This document shows positions 26,182 through 35,341 of a stretch of 64,000 nucleotides of DNA, in pieces. The first letter of the stretch is position 1, and each line of letters opens with the position of its first letter. This DNA comes from Nitrospirota bacterium. Its GTDB lineage: Bacteria > Nitrospirota > Thermodesulfovibrionia > Thermodesulfovibrionales > UBA1546. Location of the stretch: positions 1 through 64,000 of the forward strand of contig WPIF01000015.1 in NCBI GenBank assembly GCA_009773185.1, in the 5' to 3' direction. The position numbers and the translations under genes are program-made. A model generated the notes under the pieces. The model was not told where the DNA came from. It saw only the letters and a list, made by a program, of their open reading frames with translations, and did not search any database.

Positions 26182-27559
26182 GAAGCACATATTATTCTTT
26201 GTAGACCATAAGTGGAGGGATCTGCTTATTAGCGTTTATATAAAGCTTTTGCTGGAAGAAAGAGGGTATAAGGTAACTATTTCAAGGAACGGTTTTGAAT
26301 CTATTGTGTTGCCTGTTGTTCAGCCGGATGTGGTTATATTCAACCATGTATATGAGGATAAAAGAGTAAATGTTATTAAGAGGTTTAAGAAAAACGGTTT
26401 AAAGGTAATAATTCTGCCGACAGAAAATATCCCTGTCATGGATAATGTGAAGAGATTATTCGCTGGCGCAACGTCCGATCTTTCCGTAGTTGATAGGTAC
26501 TTTGTCTGGAACTCGGTAGTCGGCGATATTGTGACGAGCGAAAAGACGATTGACCCTGAAAAACTAAGAGTAATCGGTGTTCCGAGATATGATGTCTACA
26601 GAGAGCCGTTGTCGTCCATGATAATGAGCAGGGATGATTTTCTTGCAAAATATAATCTCAACAAAAAATATCCTGTCATTACCATGACTACGAACTTTAC
26701 TCTGGCCGGGTTTGCAGTTAAGAATAAAGAATTTTACGAGAAGGATGTGAAACAGTTAAAGACCGACAAGATCGGATATGGGGGGCGGCTTGCAGAGCGG
26801 GATTTCAGATCGAAGGAGATATTTCATCAGGCTTTTTTGAGGCTTATAGAGGATTATCCTGAAGCCAGTTTTATTATAAAGCCTCATCCATCGGAAGACC
26901 ACACGCCTTATTATGATATTTTAGAAAAAATCAAAAACAGCCCGGCTCAGGGACGCGTTGCAGTTGTTCTGACAGAGTATATCTGGGATGTCCTTAACGC
27001 TACTGATATACTGCTTGAGAGATCATGCCTTACCGGCCTTGAGGCCTGGACTATGAATAAGCCTACGATTGAACTGCATCTGAACCCGGACGAATGGTAT
27101 CATTCCCCTGAGATGGCAAGCGGCAGCGATGAGGTCTTGAACTATGACCAGTTACGGGAGAGAATAGATTACTATCTCGGCGGCGGCCCGATTGAAGCCT
27201 CCAGGCTTAAAAACAGGGAAGCGATTATTAAACGGTGGTGCAATGGCCTGGATGGCATGGCATCTCTTCGTTTTGCAGATGAGCTTGACAAGTTTCTTCA
27301 GGGGGAGCAAAAGGCTGCCAAAAGGTTTTCGTGGTCAGATATTAAGAATTATCTGTTATATTATATATTCATATTCCCGGATTACAGGTTACTTGATATG
27401 AAGCTTTACAAAAACTGGGGAAAGAAAATTGATAAACTTGGCCGGACTGATAAATATTTCCGGGCGCGGGACATTAAATACTGGGCGGGCAGGCTCAGGC
27501 CGCTTTTGAGCCGTTCAGAGGCTGAAAATTTTTCAGGGAAAGAGACGGTAGTGAAATGA
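26174..27559 (+). CDS. Surface carbohydrate biosynthesis protein (GT-B-like)
   Basis: 461 residues. The N-terminal half reads like a GT-B donor or acceptor domain (HILFFVDHKWRDLL, PDVVIFNHVY, KVIILPTENIP). The second half has FIIKPHPSEDHTPYY, LLERSCLTGLEAW and PTIELHLNPDEWYH, in the style of CDP-glycerol/capsule-type transferases. It matches what I recall of the surface carbohydrate biosynthesis protein family (TIGR04396), found beside nonulosonate genes in other bacteria. It overlaps the next gene (legB) by 4 bp, so it leads into the legionaminic-type operon. It could transfer the finished CMP-activated sugar or an underlying sugar. Confidence 0.7.
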   Translation: MHKKHILFFVDHKWRDLLISVYIKLLLEERGYKVTISRNGFESIVLPVVQPDVVIFNHVYEDKRVNVIKRFKKNGLKVIILPTENIPVMDNVKRLFAGATSDLSVVDRYFVWNSVVGDIVTSEKTIDPEKLRVIGVPRYDVYREPLSSMIMSRDDFLAKYNLNKKYPVITMTTNFTLAGFAVKNKEFYEKDVKQLKTDKIGYGGRLAERDFRSKEIFHQAFLRLIEDYPEASFIIKPHPSEDHTPYYDILEKIKNSPAQGRVAVVLTEYIWDVLNATDILLERSCLTGLEAWTMNKPTIELHLNPDEWYHSPEMASGSDEVLNYDQLRERIDYYLGGGPIEASRLKNREAIIKRWCNGLDGMASLRFADELDKFLQGEQKAAKRFSWSDIKNYLLYYIFIFPDYRLLDMKLYKNWGKKIDKLGRTDKYFRARDIKYWAGRLRPLLSRSEAENFSGKETVVK

Positions 27560-28548
27560 AAAACAAAAAGGTAATTGTTACCGGAGCCGATGGTTTTATA
27601 GGCAGCCACCTGGTTGAGGCTCTTCTTGAGGAAGGGGCAGATGTAAAGGCATTTGTTTATTACAACTCATTTAATTCATGGGGCTGGCTTGACACCCTTC
27701 CGAAAGATAAACTGAAGGATATAGAAATTTTTGCAGGGGATATCAGGGACCCAAATGGCGTAAGGGAAGCCGTGAGGGGTATTGACATGGTTTTTCATCT
27801 TGCGGCATTAATCGGGATCCCTTTTTCATATCACTCTCCGGATTCCTATATTGACACGAATATTAAGGGCACTTTAAATATCTTGCAGGCCTCCAGGGAT
27901 TGTAATGTAGGACGCGTTATTGTCACATCCACATCTGAAGTTTATGGAACTGCCCGGTATGTTCCTATTGATGAAGGACATCCGTTGCAGGGGCAATCAC
28001 CTTACTCTGCGTCCAAGATAGGGGCAGACAGGATCGCAGAGTCTTTCCATCGTTCTTTTGGAAGCCCGGTTATAATAGCAAGGCCCTTTAACACTTACGG
28101 CCCCAGGCAATCCGCCCGTGCCGTTATCCCTACGATAATAACTCAATTGCTTAACAACAGGAAGGAGATCCATCTCGGGGCTTTGCACCCCACGAGGGAT
28201 TTGAATTACGTAGGCGATATATGCAAAGGATTTATATCCCTCGCCGGATGCGATGAGGCTGTCGGCAAGGAGATAAATATAGGCTCCGGCACCGAGATAT
28301 CTATCGGCAATCTTGCAGAACAACTGATAAAACTCACAGGTTCTGATGCAAGGATAGTTTCCGAGGAGCAGAGGAAAAGGCCTGAAAAAAGCGAAGTTGA
28401 ACGGCTGGTCTGCGACAACGGAGTAATTCGAAAGCTTACAGGATGGAAACCTGAGGTAGCTTTAGAGGAAGGGCTTGAAAGGACCATTGCATGGTTAAGG
28501 GATAAAGATAACCTCAACAGGTATAAATGGGATATTTATAATGTCTGA
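27556..28548 (+). CDS. legB: LegB-like NDP-HexNAc 4,6-dehydratase
   Basis: 330 residues, extended short-chain dehydrogenase fold. It has the NAD-binding GxxGxxG (TGADGFIGSHL, residues 9-19), FHLAALIGIPFSYHSP, TSTSEVYG, and the catalytic YxxxK at Tyr150 and Lys154 (PYSASK). PFNTYGPRQSARAVIP and HPTRDLNYV complete the substrate domain. The sequence and position match the LegB family, which removes water from UDP- or GDP-GlcNAc to give the 4-keto-6-deoxy sugar, the first committed step to legionaminic acid. The gene overlaps the one before by 4 bp and the one after by 8 bp. Confidence 0.85.
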   Translation: MKNKKVIVTGADGFIGSHLVEALLEEGADVKAFVYYNSFNSWGWLDTLPKDKLKDIEIFAGDIRDPNGVREAVRGIDMVFHLAALIGIPFSYHSPDSYIDTNIKGTLNILQASRDCNVGRVIVTSTSEVYGTARYVPIDEGHPLQGQSPYSASKIGADRIAESFHRSFGSPVIIARPFNTYGPRQSARAVIPTIITQLLNNRKEIHLGALHPTRDLNYVGDICKGFISLAGCDEAVGKEINIGSGTEISIGNLAEQLIKLTGSDARIVSEEQRKRPEKSEVERLVCDNGVIRKLTGWKPEVALEEGLERTIAWLRDKDNLNRYKWDIYNV

Positions 28549-29701
28549 GAATCGTATGATTCCACTCTCGGAACCGGAGATAGCCGGCAATGAATGGAAA
28601 TATATTAAGGAGTGTCTTGATTCGGGATGGGTCTCTTCTGTAGGCGGTTATGTTGATAAATTTGAGAAAATGCTTGGCTCTTACTCAGGGACAGGATATG
28701 CAGTTGCAACAGTTAACGGCACATCTGCCTTGCATGTAAGTCTTATGGCCTGCGGCGTTAAGCCCGATGACGAAGTTATTGTCCCGACCCTGACATTTAT
28801 TGCTCCTGTGAATGCAGTCAGGTATTGCGGCGCTTATCCGGTCTTCATGGATTGCGATAAAGATACATTGTGCATTAATGTTCAGAAGACATCTGAGTTT
28901 ATAAAAAATGAGTGCGGGCAGGGCAAGGACGGTTTTACTTATAACAGGAAGAGCGGCAGGAAAGTAAAGGCAATTATACCGGTCCATATATTCGGCCATC
29001 CTGCGGACATGGGTCCTTTGCTTGAAGTTTCAAAAAAATATAATATCCATGTAATAGAAGATGCTACAGAGAGCCTTGGCTCTGAGTATAAAGGAAAAAA
29101 GACAGGTTCTTTTGGCAGTACAGGCTGTTTCTCGTTTAACGGCAACAAGATAATAACAACAGGCGGAGGAGGAATGGTTGTAACTGATGATAAAGGGCTT
29201 TCGGAGAGGATAAGGCATTTATGCACACAGGCCAAAAAAGACCCGTTCGAATATTATCATGATGAGATAGGCTATAACTACCGCCTTACAAATATTCAGG
29301 CCGCAATGGGGGTCGCCCAGATGGAGAGGCTTGAGGAGTTTGTTGACAGGAAAAGGAAGAATGCAGTTATATATAAAGAATTGGTATCGGACATCGGTGA
29401 GGTGGAATTTTTATGGGAGCAGGACTGGGCCAAAAGCAATTTCTGGTTTTATACACTGAGAGTCCCGAAAGAGCGCAGGAAGGGATTGATGGATTTTCTT
29501 TTATCAAATAATATACAGGTGAGGCCTGTCTGGAAGTTGATACATACACTTCCCATGTATAAGGATTCGCAGGCATATGAAATAAGCAGGGCCTTTGAGG
29601 TTTACGGGAGTTGTATAAATCTTCCCTGCAGTGTAAATATAGTAAAAGGTGATGTTGAATATATAGTTGAAACTATCAGGAGATATTTTAAAAAGGCATG
29701 A
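28541..29701 (+). CDS. legC: LegC-like PLP aminotransferase
   Basis: 386 residues, DegT/DnrJ/EryC1 family. The PLP lysine is Lys203 in CFSFNGNK, the PLP-ring aspartate is Asp174 in VIEDATESLG, and the N-terminal PLSEPEIAGNEWKYI is typical of LegC-type enzymes. It transfers an amino group to C4 of the 4-keto sugar made by LegB. The insertion around residues 115-145 (CGQGKDGFTYNRKSGRK) is also a LegC-style feature. Overlaps legB by 8 bp and the acyltransferase gene by 4 bp. Confidence 0.88.
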   Translation: MSENRMIPLSEPEIAGNEWKYIKECLDSGWVSSVGGYVDKFEKMLGSYSGTGYAVATVNGTSALHVSLMACGVKPDDEVIVPTLTFIAPVNAVRYCGAYPVFMDCDKDTLCINVQKTSEFIKNECGQGKDGFTYNRKSGRKVKAIIPVHIFGHPADMGPLLEVSKKYNIHVIEDATESLGSEYKGKKTGSFGSTGCFSFNGNKIITTGGGGMVVTDDKGLSERIRHLCTQAKKDPFEYYHDEIGYNYRLTNIQAAMGVAQMERLEEFVDRKRKNAVIYKELVSDIGEVEFLWEQDWAKSNFWFYTLRVPKERRKGLMDFLLSNNIQVRPVWKLIHTLPMYKDSQAYEISRAFEVYGSCINLPCSVNIVKGDVEYIVETIRRYFKKA

Positions 29702-30336
29702 CAGCAGGGAAGAGGATTATCTTAATCGGCGGCGGCGGACACGCAAGGGTTTTAATTGACCTTATCCTGATGTCTGATAAATTCGAGATTGCCGGAATTT
29801 TAGACTCTGAAATCAAGAAGGGGAAAATGGTTTTGGAAATTCCTGTGCTTGGCAGTGATAACCTCCTTGCTGATTTATATGGCAAAGGTATCAGAAATGC
29901 CTGTATTGCTGTGGGAAGCATAAAAGATAACAGCAAGAGAAAGATGTTATATGAAAAGGTTAAGCAGGCTGGTTTTGATATGCCATATTTAATTCATCCG
30001 CAGGCTGTTGTATCAAAGAGCGATACAAGAATTTCCAGCGCTGTCCAGATAATGGCAGGCGCTGTCATCCAGCCCGGTGTTTTAATAGGGGAAAATACAA
30101 TAATAAATACAGGAGCGATAGTTGAACATGACTGCAGTATAGGCAGCCATGCCCACATATGTCCCGGCACTGTTATATCAGGCGGCTGCATTGTCGGTGA
30201 AGGCGCCTTTATAGGTGCAGGGGCTACGGTTATCCATGGAATTAAGATAGGGAAGGGTGCCTTAATAGGGGCAGGCTCGGTAGTAATTGGTAATGTGTCT
30301 GAAGGGGCGGCAGTAAAAGGAGTTCCTGCAAGATGA
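29698..30336 (+). CDS. neuD: NeuD/LegH-family sugar O/N-acyltransferase
   Basis: 212 residues. The N-terminal Rossmann-like PglD_N segment (ILIGGGGHARVLIDLI) is followed by hexapeptide repeats forming a left-handed beta-helix (IMAGAVIQPG, IINTGAIVEHDC, HICPGTVISGG, FIGAGATV, LIGAGSVV). The active-site histidine is likely His in IVEHDC. In legionaminic acid pathways this enzyme acetylates the 4-amino group; in sialic acid pathways NeuD O-acetylates. The operon position after legC favours the N-acetyl role (LegH). ATGA overlaps on both sides show tight translational coupling. Confidence 0.85.
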   Translation: MTAGKRIILIGGGGHARVLIDLILMSDKFEIAGILDSEIKKGKMVLEIPVLGSDNLLADLYGKGIRNACIAVGSIKDNSKRKMLYEKVKQAGFDMPYLIHPQAVVSKSDTRISSAVQIMAGAVIQPGVLIGENTIINTGAIVEHDCSIGSHAHICPGTVISGGCIVGEGAFIGAGATVIHGIKIGKGALIGAGSVVIGNVSEGAAVKGVPAR

Positions 30337-31361
30337 AGACTTTTATCATTGCCGAGGCCGGAGTAAACCATAACGGCGATGTAGTGGTTGCAAAGAAACT
30401 TGTAGATGCAGCAGTTGAGGCAGGAGCCGATGCTGTAAAGTTTCAGACCTTTAAAGCCGGCAGGATAGTGACGGCTAAGGCAGCAAAGGCAGGTTATCAG
30501 TTAGAGAACACCGGCGCCGGTGAGACCCAGCTTGAGATGTTAAAGAGGCTTGAACTTTCACCTTCTGCGCATATAGAATTAGCCGGGCATTGTGCAAAAA
30601 AGGGCATTACATTCCTGTCAACTCCGTTTGATGCGAAAAGCGCTGATATGCTGGATATGCTTGGCATGAAGATATTTAAAATACCATCAGGTGAAATTAC
30701 AAACAAATATCTCATAGAGCATATTGCCCTGAAAAGGAAACCGATAATACTTTCAACAGGGATGTCTTGCATCGGCGAAGTGGAGAAGGCAATTGGCTGG
30801 ATTAGTGAGAGATGGATGCAATGGAATGAAAAACCTCAACTGACTTTGCTTCATTGTGTTTCAAATTATCCTGCCTTGCCCGAAGACTCCAATTTGCTGG
30901 CAATCAAGACAATGGAAAAGGCCTTCAGATTGCCTGTCGGGTACTCAGACCATACGCCCGGGATAGAGGTTGCAATTGCTGCGGTTGCATTAGGTGCAAA
31001 GGTAATAGAAAAACATTTTACGCTTGACAGGAATATGGAAGGGCCTGACCATAAGGCATCCCTTGAGCCTGATGGGTTTAAGACGATGGTAAAGTCGATA
31101 AGGAGTGTAGAAAAATCTCTGGGAGACGGGATAAAAAGACCCATGACAAGCGAAATAGATACAAAGATAGCCGCCAGAAGGAGCTTGGTTGCTGCAAGGG
31201 ATATAATGGCAGGAAAGATAATATCATCTGATGATATTGCGGTAAAAAGGCCGGGCGATGGCATCTTGCCGGAGTTTAAGGATATTATAGTAGGTATGAA
31301 GGCAAGGCAAGATATTGCCGCGGATTCAGTAATTAAGTGGGAGTATTTAAAAGATGCGTAA
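30333..31361 (+). CDS. legI: NeuB/LegI-type nonulosonic acid synthase
   Basis: 342 residues. TIM barrel of the NeuB type (IIAEAGVNHNGD at the start, DAVKFQTFK, FLSTPFD, IPSGEITN, ILSTGM, LLHCVSNYPA, GYSDHTPG, IEKHFTLDR) followed by a SAF antifreeze-like domain (residues ~280-342, RRSLVAARDI, VKRPGDGI). It condenses a 6-carbon sugar with phosphoenolpyruvate to give a 9-carbon nonulosonic acid. The neighbouring legB, legC and neuD genes argue for legionaminic rather than N-acetylneuraminic acid. Confidence 0.92.
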   Translation: MKTFIIAEAGVNHNGDVVVAKKLVDAAVEAGADAVKFQTFKAGRIVTAKAAKAGYQLENTGAGETQLEMLKRLELSPSAHIELAGHCAKKGITFLSTPFDAKSADMLDMLGMKIFKIPSGEITNKYLIEHIALKRKPIILSTGMSCIGEVEKAIGWISERWMQWNEKPQLTLLHCVSNYPALPEDSNLLAIKTMEKAFRLPVGYSDHTPGIEVAIAAVALGAKVIEKHFTLDRNMEGPDHKASLEPDGFKTMVKSIRSVEKSLGDGIKRPMTSEIDTKIAARRSLVAARDIMAGKIISSDDIAVKRPGDGILPEFKDIIVGMKARQDIAADSVIKWEYLKDA

Positions 31362-32511
31362 GATAGCGGTTATAACCGGCACAAGGGCTGAATACGGGCT
31401 GCTTTACCTGATTATCAAGGGGATTCATGAAGACCCCAAGCTTAAATTGCAGTTAATCGTAACAGGGATGCATCTCTCGCCTGAATTCGGTTTGACTGTA
31501 AGGGAGATAGAAAAGGACGGGTTCCCTATAGCTGAAAAAATTGAGATGCTGCTTTCTTCGGATACTGAGACTTCAATTGCGACCTCTATGGGAGTCGGAA
31601 TGATAGGTTTTGCGAAATGTTATGAACGGCTGAGGCCTGATATCTTGCTTGTTTTAGGCGACAGGTTTGAAATCCTGGCAGCTGTTTCTGCTGCTGTCCC
31701 TTTCAGGATTCCGGTTGCTCATATTCATGGAGGAGAAGTTACCGAGGGAGCGATGGATGAGCTTTTTCGTCATGCAATAACAAAGATGAGCCATATTCAT
31801 TTCCCTGCTGTTAAAATCTATGCCGACAGGATCATTCAGATGGGCGAACAGCCGGAAAATGTCTTTTGCTTTGGCGCACCTGGTTTAGATAACCTGTATA
31901 AGATGAAATTGCTGAATAGAATGCAACTGGCAAAGAGCTTAGGTATATCGGCTGAAATGCCGTGGGGAGTGGTTACATATCATCCGGCAACGCTTGAAAA
32001 GGGCAGCGCCGGCATGCAAATGAAGACAATACTGTCTGCATTGGACAGGTTTCAGGAGATATGCTGGATATTTACTCTGCCGAATGCAGATACGGAGAGC
32101 AGGGCAATAATTAAGGTTATCGAAGCTTATGTTAAAAAAAATTCAGGGAGGACCTTTTTGTTCAGTTCGCTCGGCCAGTTGAAATATTTGTCGTTAATGA
32201 AGAATTCTGTTGTTATGGCCGGTAATTCTTCGTCCGGAATCATCGAGGCTCCTTCATTTAAGCTGCCGGTTGTAAATATAGGCAGCAGGCAAATGGGAAG
32301 GATCAGGGCTAAGAATATAATTGACGTACCCCTGAGCGGAGAAGATAAAATAGCAGCTGCCATAAATAAAGCCCTTTCCGTGAAATTCAGAAGGTCGTTA
32401 AAAGGTTTGAAAAATCCATACGGCAATGGCAGTGTGAGTAAAAGGGTCGTTAGTGTGCTGAAAAAAATCTCATTGACAGATAAATTCAGAAAACATTTTT
32501 ATGATTTATAA
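31354..32511 (+). CDS. legG: NeuC/LegG-type hydrolysing NDP-sugar 2-epimerase
   Basis: 385 residues. UDP-GlcNAc 2-epimerase family motifs: ITGTRAEYGLL, VTGMHLSPEFG, LGDRFEILAA, AHIHGGEVTEGAMDE, HPATLEKG and NSSSGIIEAPSF. The enzyme inverts C2 and releases the NDP, giving the free diacetamido-mannose-type sugar used by NeuB/LegI. It overlaps legI by 8 bp. With PtmE downstream, the natural substrate may be GDP-linked, as in Campylobacter legionaminic acid synthesis; that is inference from known pathway logic. Confidence 0.9.
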   Translation: MRKIAVITGTRAEYGLLYLIIKGIHEDPKLKLQLIVTGMHLSPEFGLTVREIEKDGFPIAEKIEMLLSSDTETSIATSMGVGMIGFAKCYERLRPDILLVLGDRFEILAAVSAAVPFRIPVAHIHGGEVTEGAMDELFRHAITKMSHIHFPAVKIYADRIIQMGEQPENVFCFGAPGLDNLYKMKLLNRMQLAKSLGISAEMPWGVVTYHPATLEKGSAGMQMKTILSALDRFQEICWIFTLPNADTESRAIIKVIEAYVKKNSGRTFLFSSLGQLKYLSLMKNSVVMAGNSSSGIIEAPSFKLPVVNIGSRQMGRIRAKNIIDVPLSGEDKIAAAINKALSVKFRRSLKGLKNPYGNGSVSKRVVSVLKKISLTDKFRKHFYDL

Positions 32512-32522
32512 GGCTTAATTTT

Positions 32523-33611
32523 ATGGACAAGACCAAATTTAAATCTTTATTGATAGCTGCTGATACAAGCCTTAAGCAGGTCATGCAGAAACTCAATGAT
32601 ACTGCTGAGAAGATACTTTTTATTGTTGATAAGAACCGCAGGCTTTTAGGGACGGTTACTGACGGAGATATCCGCAGGGGCATAATAGCAGGCACTAAGT
32701 TTACTGATAACGTTGAAAAGGTAATGCACAAGGGTTTTACCGCAGTGACCCTGAATCAATCATATACAGAGGAGAAGGTTAAAAAATTAATGCTCGAGAC
32801 TAAACTCGAGCAGATTCCTGTACTGGATGATACAGGAACAATAGTGGATGTTGTCCTGTGGACTAATATCCTGGAGGAAAATAGCCGGTTAACCCCGGGT
32901 AATCTTATTCCGAATCAGGTTGTAATAATGGCAGGCGGAAAAGGGACCAGGCTGGATCCGTTCACAAAAATACTTCCCAAGCCTCTAATCCCGATACATA
33001 ATAAGCCTATTATTGAACATATAATGGACCGGTTTTACAAGAACGGCTTCCATGAATTCATATTAATACTTAATTACAAAAAAGAGATGATAAAGATGTA
33101 TTTTGGTGAGAACAATCTCCCTTACAATGTCAGTTTTGTTGAAGAAAGCGATTACTGCGGCACTGCCGGCGGATTGTCATTGCTGAAGAATACTTTAAAA
33201 CAGACGTTTATAGTTACCAACTGCGACACAATACTGGAAGGCGACTATATAGATTTTTTCAACTGGCACAGGGAAAGGCGCAATCTGATGACGATAGTGG
33301 GTTCTCACAAGGAAATCACAGTGCCTTATGGCGTTCTCAACATGGGTGACGGTTCACTCATCGGAATAGATGAAAAGCCAAAGATAGACTTATTTGTGAA
33401 TACAGGCACCTATATTTTTGAACCTGTTATCCTTGACCTCATCGATGAAAATGAACATATTGACATGGATAAATTTATAGCCAGGGTTAAGAACAGCCAC
33501 AATGAGAGAGTTGGTGTTTTTCCGCATTGGGGAGGCTGGTTTGATATAGGACAATGGGATGAATACAGAAGAAGCCTGAAACATATAGGGGATCAGAGCG
33601 ATGAATTATAA
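32523..33611 (+). CDS. ptmE: PtmE-like CBS-domain nucleotidyltransferase
   Basis: 362 residues. Two CBS motifs cover about 1-120 (LLGTVTDGDIRRGI, QIPVLDDTG). A nucleotidyltransferase of the GlmU/RmlA type follows, with its signature at ~138-150 (IMAGGKGTRLDPFT) and PKPLIPIHNKPII. Catalytic and metal-binding aspartates are likely in VTNCDTI and FDIGQWDEY. PtmE in Campylobacter makes the GDP-glucosamine that feeds the legionaminic acid route, and it has this CBS-NTP_transferase layout. Gap of 11 bp after legG; overlaps the next gene by 11 bp. Confidence 0.85.
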   Translation: MDKTKFKSLLIAADTSLKQVMQKLNDTAEKILFIVDKNRRLLGTVTDGDIRRGIIAGTKFTDNVEKVMHKGFTAVTLNQSYTEEKVKKLMLETKLEQIPVLDDTGTIVDVVLWTNILEENSRLTPGNLIPNQVVIMAGGKGTRLDPFTKILPKPLIPIHNKPIIEHIMDRFYKNGFHEFILILNYKKEMIKMYFGENNLPYNVSFVEESDYCGTAGGLSLLKNTLKQTFIVTNCDTILEGDYIDFFNWHRERRNLMTIVGSHKEITVPYGVLNMGDGSLIGIDEKPKIDLFVNTGTYIFEPVILDLIDENEHIDMDKFIARVKNSHNERVGVFPHWGGWFDIGQWDEYRRSLKHIGDQSDEL

Positions 33612-34374
33612 GGGCTTATTTTCATGCGAGGACAAGGTGGCGCTTGTTACAGGCGGAGCAGGCCTTCTGGGCAGGGAGATAGCGAAGGCATTATATGATT
33701 TTGGCGCCAGGGTTTACATCGGTGATGCAGACGAGAAAAAAGCCAAAGAGATTTCAGGAGATACCGGAATCGGTTATGTACATCTTGATATCACATCTGA
33801 AGATTCGATAGAAAAAGCCATGGAAACTGTAATCAGTGATAACGGCGGGCTTGATATTATGGTAAACAGCGCCTACCCGAGGACAAAAGACTGGGGAAAC
33901 AAAATTGAAAAGGTATCACTTGAATCGTGGAAAAACAATGTTGACAGCCATCTGGGAGGCTATTTCTTCTGCTGCCGGAAGGCTGCAGAGCAGATGAAGC
34001 AGCAGGGCGGAGGCACAATTATTAATCTGGCCTCAATCTACGGGGTTGTAGCCCCTGATTTTTCCATATACGAAGGGACAAAAATGACGATGCCGGTTGC
34101 ATATTCAGCCATAAAAGGCGGGATAATTGCGCTGACAAGATATATCGCAACATATTATGCGAAGTATAATGTGAGGGCAAATACAGTTTCTCCGGGGGGT
34201 ATATTTGACAACCAGCAAGAGGCTTTTGTCAAAAGATATTCTGACAAGACCCCGCTTGGCCGGATGGGCAGCCCTTCTGAAGTTACAGGGGCAGTAGTAT
34301 TTCTTGCATCTGAAGCAGCATCCTATGTTACCGGCCAGAACCTGATTGTGGACGGCGGATGGACTGCATGGTAA
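33601..34374 (+). CDS. ptmA: PtmA-like short-chain dehydrogenase
   Basis: 257 residues, classical SDR. It has the TGGAGLLGREIAKAL cofactor loop (residues ~18-32), NSAYPRT in place of NNAG, the Ser of LASIYG, and YSAIKGG with the catalytic Tyr and Lys, plus the closing YVTGQNLIVDGGWTAW. PtmA homologues occur in legionaminic acid clusters beside PtmE and are thought to help supply the glucosamine precursor. The start overlaps the end of ptmE by 11 bp. Confidence 0.82.
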   Translation: MNYKGLFSCEDKVALVTGGAGLLGREIAKALYDFGARVYIGDADEKKAKEISGDTGIGYVHLDITSEDSIEKAMETVISDNGGLDIMVNSAYPRTKDWGNKIEKVSLESWKNNVDSHLGGYFFCCRKAAEQMKQQGGGTIINLASIYGVVAPDFSIYEGTKMTMPVAYSAIKGGIIALTRYIATYYAKYNVRANTVSPGGIFDNQQEAFVKRYSDKTPLGRMGSPSEVTGAVVFLASEAASYVTGQNLIVDGGWTAW

Positions 34375-34393
34375 GGGGATTTAGTTCTTATTT

Positions 34394-35341
34394 ATGAAAG
34401 CGCTGGTCGTTGGCTGCGGAGCATCAGGCAAAAGGCATATCAATAATCTGATTAAATTAGATTCTATCGAAAGCATATCTGTTTATACAAAAAATAAGCA
34501 ATGTCTTAAGGGTTTGAAAGGCGATGGAAAGATTAACATTATAAATACGTTGGATAGTATAGAGGCTGACTTCGCACTTATTGCCAACGAGACCTGTAAG
34601 CATATAGATACTGCCCTTTTCCTTGCTGCCAAAGGAATGGATTTATTTATCGAAAAGCCGCTTTCACACAATCAGGATAAGACAGAGGAGTTGAAGAAAA
34701 TAGCCAAAAAGAAAAAAATAAAGATATTTGTTGGATATAATTTAAGGTATCTCGGCGCAATGAAATATGTAAAAGATAAATTATCCGGGAAAATAATCGG
34801 AGACCTTTATTTTGCCAGAATAGAAGTTGGGCAATTCCTGCCGTCATGGAGGCCTGACAGAGATTACAGGGATTCGTATAGCGCGAGCGAGGCAAAAGGC
34901 GGAGGCGTAGCCCTGGATTTATCCCATGAGGTTGATTACATGCGATACCTTTTTGGAGACCCCTGTACATGGAAAGTACTCAAGGCCAGGGTCAGTAAAT
35001 TAGAAATAGATTCTGATGACGTATTTGAAGGCATATACAGGTATGATAATAATTTTATCTGTAATGTCCACATGGATTATCTGCAGAAGGATAAAAAACG
35101 TGAAATAAGGATAGTTGGAAGCGAAGGGATGCTGCACTGCGACTTAATAGGTAAAAATATCAGAATAATAAGAGGCGATAAAGAAACAGTCATGAATGAC
35201 AGGGATATGTTTGATATTGACAGGACTTATACAGATGAGTTGAAACATTTTATCGGAGCTGCGGGAAAAGATATAATACCTGATATTACGCTGGATGACG
35301 GCATTAAGGCGCTCAAACTTCTGGAGGATGGAGAAAAATGA
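34394..35341 (+). CDS. Gfo/Idh/MocA-family oxidoreductase
   Basis: 315 residues. The N-terminal Rossmann domain has VVGCGASGKRHINNL and later the conserved EKP motif (DLFIEKPLSHN), with VGYNLRY at the start of the substrate domain and GGGVALDLSHEVDYM in the usual HxxD position. The family oxidises or reduces sugars, often at C3 or C2. It is 19 bp after ptmA and overlaps the B12 radical SAM gene by 4 bp, so the two probably work on the same compound. No oxidoreductase of this family is strictly needed for legionaminic acid itself, which suggests an extra modification. Confidence 0.85.
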   Translation: MKALVVGCGASGKRHINNLIKLDSIESISVYTKNKQCLKGLKGDGKINIINTLDSIEADFALIANETCKHIDTALFLAAKGMDLFIEKPLSHNQDKTEELKKIAKKKKIKIFVGYNLRYLGAMKYVKDKLSGKIIGDLYFARIEVGQFLPSWRPDRDYRDSYSASEAKGGGVALDLSHEVDYMRYLFGDPCTWKVLKARVSKLEIDSDDVFEGIYRYDNNFICNVHMDYLQKDKKREIRIVGSEGMLHCDLIGKNIRIIRGDKETVMNDRDMFDIDRTYTDELKHFIGAAGKDIIPDITLDDGIKALKLLEDGEK